64,000 nt of DNA from DASVLX01 sp036384655 (GTDB taxonomy: Bacteria; Actinomycetota; Actinomycetes; Mycobacteriales; Pseudonocardiaceae): positions 10,308-74,307 of the forward strand of contig DASVLX010000245.1 of the NCBI GenBank assembly GCA_036384655.1. Reading direction: 5' to 3'. Below, piece after piece: positions 61,131-64,000 of the stretch. Each line of letters opens with the position of its first letter. The stretch's first letter is position 1. A program made the position numbers and the translations under genes. Under the pieces are notes generated by a model. That model was given only the letters and a program-made list of their open reading frames with translations, made no database searches and was not told the DNA's origin.

Positions 61131-61165
61131 GGACGGCGGCGGGCCACTCTGACCCACCGCCGTCC
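61131..61165. terminator. Hairpin between the amidohydrolase and 3-hydroxyacyl-CoA dehydrogenase
   Basis: GGACGGCGGCGGG (61131-61143) pairs with 61153-61165 with a single G-T-type mismatch around a 9-nt loop, between convergent genes. Confidence 0.75.
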
Positions 61166-61180
61166 AGTCAGACCGTCCGG

Positions 61181-62956
61181 TCACACATAGTCGCGGAAGC
61201 CCTTGCCGGTCTTGCGACCGAGCCGGCCCGCCGTCACCAGGTGCTCCAGCAGCGGTATGGGCGCGAAGCCGGGCTCGCGGAACTCCACGTACAGGGTCTG
61301 CTCGATGGCCAGCGAGACGTCCAGGCCGACCACGTCGAGCAGCTCGAACGGGCCCATCGGCAGGCTGCAGCCGACCTTCATCGCGGTGTCGATGTCGTCC
61401 GCGCTGGCGTAGTGCGCCTCCAGCATCGCGATCGCGTCGTTCAGGTACGGGAACAGCAGCGCGTTGACGATGAACCCGGCCCGGTCGCCGCAGTGCACCG
61501 GATGCTTGCCGACCCGCTGGCAGACGGCGTGCGCGGTGGCGACCACGTCCGGCGCGGTCGCGATGGTGCTGACCACCTCGACCAGCTTCATCACCGGGGC
61601 CGGGTTGAAGAAGTGCAGTCCGACCACGTCGCCGGGCCGGCTGGTCGCGGCGGCGCAGTCGATCACCGGCAGCGAGGACGTGGTGGTCGCGAGCACGGCG
61701 CCGGGCTTACACACCTTGTCCAGCGCCTGGAACACCTCGGTCTTGATCGCGATGTCCTCGGCGACCGCCTCGATCACCAGGTCGCAGCCGGCCAGTTCGG
61801 CGTAGTCCAGCACGGGGCTGATCCGCGCCAGTGTGGCATCACGGTTCTCTTCGGACAGTCGACCGCGCTTGACCGAGCGGTCCAACGACTTCCGCACCTT
61901 GCCGACCGCGGCCTCGGCCTTCTCGGTGCCGCGGGCCCGCAGCACGACGTCGACGCCCTTCTTCGCGAAGACCTCCGCGATGCCGGTCGCCATGGTGCCG
62001 GTGCCGATCACACCGACCCGCGAGATCGGCCGCGCGCCGTCGACAACGCCGGACCCGGTCGGGGTGAACACGTCGGCGACGACATTCGGCGAGTCGGGGG
62101 CGTCGTAGGTGTAGAAGCCGCGCCCGGTCTTCCGGCCGAGCAACCCGGCGGTGATCATCTGCTTGAGCAGCGGTGCCGGGGCGTGCAGCCGGTTGCGCGT
62201 CTGGTGGTACATCGTGTCCAGGATGTGGTAGGCCGTGTCGAGCCCGATCAGGTCCAGCAACGCCAGCGGGCCCATCGGGTAGCCGCAGCCGTAGCGCATG
62301 GCGGCGTCCAGGTCCTCGCGGGTGGCGTACTTCTGCTCGTACATCCGCACGGCGTGGTTGAGGTAGCCGAACAGCAGGGCGTTCGCGATGAAGCCGGCCC
62401 GGTCGCCGGTCACCACCGGTTCCTTGCCGAGAGCCTTCGAGAACGCCACCACGTCGTCCACGACGTCCGGTTCGGTCACCACGGTCACGACGACCTCGAC
62501 GAGGGTGAGCACCGGAGCCGGGTTGAAGAAGTGCAGCCCGACGACCTTGCCCGGCCGGCCGGTGTGCACGCCGATCTCGGTGATGGACAACGACGAGGTG
62601 TTGGAGGCGAAGATGACCTCGGGCCGGCAGACGCTGTCCAGCTCGGCGAGCACGGCCTCCTTGTCCTCCAGGTTCTCCGGGATCGCCTCCAGCACGACGT
62701 CGGCATCCGCGAGATCACTGAGTTTGGTGGTGAGGGTGATCCGTCCCAGCAGCTCCGTCCGGCCGGCCGCGTCGAGCTTGCCGCCGGCGACCGCCCGCTC
62801 CGTGGAGTGATCGAGATAGGCCCTGGCCCGTTCGACGCCGGCCGCGTCGATTTCCACGCCGATCACGCGGCGTCCACTACGCGCGACCACCTCCGCGATG
62901 CCGGCTCCCATCGTGCCCACGCCAACGATTCCGACCGTGGAGAACTCGCGCGCCAT
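61181..62956 (-). CDS. 3-hydroxyacyl (3-hydroxybutyryl)-CoA dehydrogenase, duplicated two-module form
   Basis: A 591-residue protein made of two full 3-hydroxyacyl-CoA dehydrogenase copies. Module 1 (about 1-295) has VGIVGVGTMGAGIAEVVARS, ASNTSSLSI, VGLHFFNPAPVLTLVEVV and GDRAGFIANALLFGYLN; module 2 (about 305-591) has VGVIGTGTMATGIAEVFAKK, ATTTSSLPV, VGLHFFNPAPVMKLVEVV and GDRAGFIVNALLFPYLN. The catalytic His-Glu pair and Asn are in both; the SNT of module 1 is TTT in module 2. It oxidises 3-hydroxybutyryl-CoA with NAD(P), linking the thiolase to crotonyl-CoA. The ATG has GGAGG upstream. Confidence 0.94.
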   Translation of the reverse strand: MAREFSTVGIVGVGTMGAGIAEVVARSGRRVIGVEIDAAGVERARAYLDHSTERAVAGGKLDAAGRTELLGRITLTTKLSDLADADVVLEAIPENLEDKEAVLAELDSVCRPEVIFASNTSSLSITEIGVHTGRPGKVVGLHFFNPAPVLTLVEVVVTVVTEPDVVDDVVAFSKALGKEPVVTGDRAGFIANALLFGYLNHAVRMYEQKYATREDLDAAMRYGCGYPMGPLALLDLIGLDTAYHILDTMYHQTRNRLHAPAPLLKQMITAGLLGRKTGRGFYTYDAPDSPNVVADVFTPTGSGVVDGARPISRVGVIGTGTMATGIAEVFAKKGVDVVLRARGTEKAEAAVGKVRKSLDRSVKRGRLSEENRDATLARISPVLDYAELAGCDLVIEAVAEDIAIKTEVFQALDKVCKPGAVLATTTSSLPVIDCAAATSRPGDVVGLHFFNPAPVMKLVEVVSTIATAPDVVATAHAVCQRVGKHPVHCGDRAGFIVNALLFPYLNDAIAMLEAHYASADDIDTAMKVGCSLPMGPFELLDVVGLDVSLAIEQTLYVEFREPGFAPIPLLEHLVTAGRLGRKTGKGFRDYV

Positions 62957-63077
62957 TGCCTACCTCCGAAGTTGACGGAAACAACCGGTCACCCTCCGTG
63001 CACCATAGGGCTACGGATCGGTAACGTGGTCGCATATTCCCATGTGAAAGGCCAGATCGCCGACGTGTAACGACTAT

Positions 63078-63089
63078 CTCACTGGTGAG
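63078..63089. promoter_or_regulatory. Short inverted repeat between the dehydrogenase and dhaM
   Basis: CTCAC-TG-GTGAG lies in a 172-bp gap that is upstream of the dehydrogenase gene and downstream of dhaM. It may be an operator for the dehydrogenase; no other feature is seen in the gap. Confidence 0.35.
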
Positions 63090-63128
63090 TTTAGCCACGG
63101 GATCGAGCAAGTGATCGAACAAGATTCC

Positions 63129-63800
63129 TTACTCGAAGCCGCGCTGGGCGAGATCCTCGATCCGCCGCAGTGCCTCGGCCGCCTGGGCGCCACGCGCCGA
63201 AACCCGGATCCGGTCGCCGGCCCGCGCGCCCAACGCCATCAATCCCAGCACGCTGTCCGAGGCCACACTCTGGTCACCGAACGTCACCGTCACATCGGCG
63301 TCCAGTCCGGCCACGCTGCGCGCCAGCAGCGCCGCCGGACGGGCGTGCAGGCCGATCTCGTTGGTCAGCACGATCTCGGTTTCCCGCTCCTCGCCCACAA
63401 CGGGCGTGGTCTGCGCGGACGCCTCCGGCCGACCGGCCGCCATCGCCGCGGCCCGGACTGCCTCGCGGTCCGCGCCGCCCTGGGCCGCGACACCCGCCGC
63501 GACCGCGCCCTCCACCAGGGGTGCGTCCACCACGGACGCCGTGTCCGGCCGGGCCATCGACTCGACCGCCAACTCGGCGGTCATCTCGGCACTGCCGAGG
63601 TCGTAGAGCACCACCACGCCGGAACCGCGGTCGGCCTGCCGGAGCGCGGCGGACACCGCATCGTAGTCGGTGCCCAGCCCACCGTCGGCCGCTCCGCCGG
63701 CGGCGGCCATCGGCACGTCCGGAGCCATCTGGGCGACCAGTTCCAGCACACCCTCGGCGAGTCTGGCGCTGTGCGAGACGATCACCAGGCCGACCGTCAC
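63129..63800 (-). CDS. dhaM: PTS-dependent dihydroxyacetone kinase phosphotransferase subunit with HPr domain
   Basis: DhaM passes phosphate from the PTS to the ADP bound in DhaL. The 223-residue protein has an EIIA-mannose-like domain (1-125; His10 in GLVIVSHSARLAEG is the phosphorylation site, VLYDLGSAEMTAELA follows), a short linker, and an HPr domain (140-223; His152 in EIGLHARPAALLA). This two-domain form without an enzyme-I domain is common in actinomycetes. The GTG start overlaps the dhaL stop (GTGA). Confidence 0.94.
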   Translation of the reverse strand: MTVGLVIVSHSARLAEGVLELVAQMAPDVPMAAAGGAADGGLGTDYDAVSAALRQADRGSGVVVLYDLGSAEMTAELAVESMARPDTASVVDAPLVEGAVAAGVAAQGGADREAVRAAAMAAGRPEASAQTTPVVGEERETEIVLTNEIGLHARPAALLARSVAGLDADVTVTFGDQSVASDSVLGLMALGARAGDRIRVSARGAQAAEALRRIEDLAQRGFE

Positions 63801-64000
63801 CGATTCGCCGCCGAATCGGCGAACGCCCGCAGCAGCAGGGACGTCGACCGAGCACCGGGATCGAGATGACCCGCGCTGCGTTCACCCAGGTAGGACGCGC
63901 GTCCCTTGCGGGCGACCAGCGGGATGGTGGACTGCGCGCCGGCCGCCGCAGCCACCGCCGCGGCCTCCAACACGCCGGCCACGTCCGCGCCACCCTTGGC
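63797..64000 (-). CDS. dhaL: Dihydroxyacetone kinase subunit L, C-terminal part (cut by the window end)
   Basis: The last 67 codons are present, reading AKGGADVAGVLEA, then GRASYLGERSAGHLDPGARS, the C-terminal signature of DhaL with its conserved Gly-Arg-Ala-Ser-Tyr-Leu block near the nucleotide site. DhaL binds ADP/ATP and transfers phosphate to dihydroxyacetone held by DhaK. The start lies beyond position 64000, where dhaK is expected next. It overlaps dhaM by 4 bp. Confidence 0.92.
   Translation of the reverse strand, partial: AKGGADVAGVLEAAAVAAAAGAQSTIPLVARKGRASYLGERSAGHLDPGARSTSLLLRAFADSAANR

Overview
The window is chromosomal DNA from a high-GC Gram-positive actinomycete, most likely of the Pseudonocardiales/Corynebacteriales type. 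The reasons are strong GC bias in third codon positions, many GTG starts, actinobacterial families (DUF5753 and DUF6879, EspG, WXG100, class E sortase signal, SigG-like ECF, LCP) and a gene order that matches two blocks I recall from Mycobacterium tuberculosis. Those blocks are gatB to the ABC ATPase (about Rv3009c to Rv3041c) and glgB/glgE/glgP with thioredoxin, thiolase and epimerase (about Rv1322A to Rv1328). Locus names are from memory, not from a search. No rRNA, tRNA, IS element or CRISPR array was seen.

Layout: 1-4190 is accessory DNA: an IclR tail, a DUF1932 dehydrogenase, an alcohol-dehydrogenase remnant, DUF6879, a DUF5753 regulator, the stump of a lasso-peptide cyclase, and an isoaspartyl methyltransferase-like gene. 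4195-7842 is gatC-gatA-small membrane protein-gatB on the minus strand. 8108-15589 holds an ACT protein, a pentapeptide-repeat protein, an acyltransferase pair resembling ornithine-lipid synthesis, etfBA, DegV, an M50 protease and a deazaflavin-type oxidoreductase. 15774-19482 is a methyltransferase-GH57-GT4 set like the mycobacterial methylglucose lipopolysaccharide genes; its hexapeptide acyltransferase partner lies at 21312-22079. Between them sits a lower-GC scar of a type VII polymorphic-toxin locus (19640-21213). 22076-26000 continues with a THUMP-like protein, a methyltransferase, an enoyl-CoA hydratase and an ABC ATPase.

26112-41801 carries an almost complete alpha-glucan system: glgX, glgP, glgE, treS, mak and glgB. 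It is interrupted by an XRE/EspG pair and a sortase-E-type surface protein. TreS makes maltose from trehalose, Mak phosphorylates it, GlgE polymerises maltose-1-phosphate, GlgB branches the chain, and GlgP and GlgX degrade it. 41862-49021 has envelope genes: DUF4389, two zinc-protease lipoproteins, a thioredoxin-TPR protein, LCP and MarR. 49136-51721 has a mannose-6-phosphate isomerase-like gene and an ECF sigma factor with an SRPBCC partner.

51750-56804 is a C4/C5 acyl-CoA group (meaB, thiolase, methylmalonyl-CoA epimerase, TetR, crotonyl-CoA carboxylase/reductase), supported later by a duplicated 3-hydroxyacyl-CoA dehydrogenase (61181-62956); together they suggest ethylmalonyl-CoA-type metabolism. 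56925-64000 has a DivIVA/FilP-like coiled coil, two small zinc proteins, a chimeric pseudogene, a MarR-amidohydrolase pair with a perfect operator-like palindrome, and dhaM with the end of dhaL. A recurrent theme is short tandem repeats of 12 to 18 bp, either in frame inside genes or crossing stop codons.
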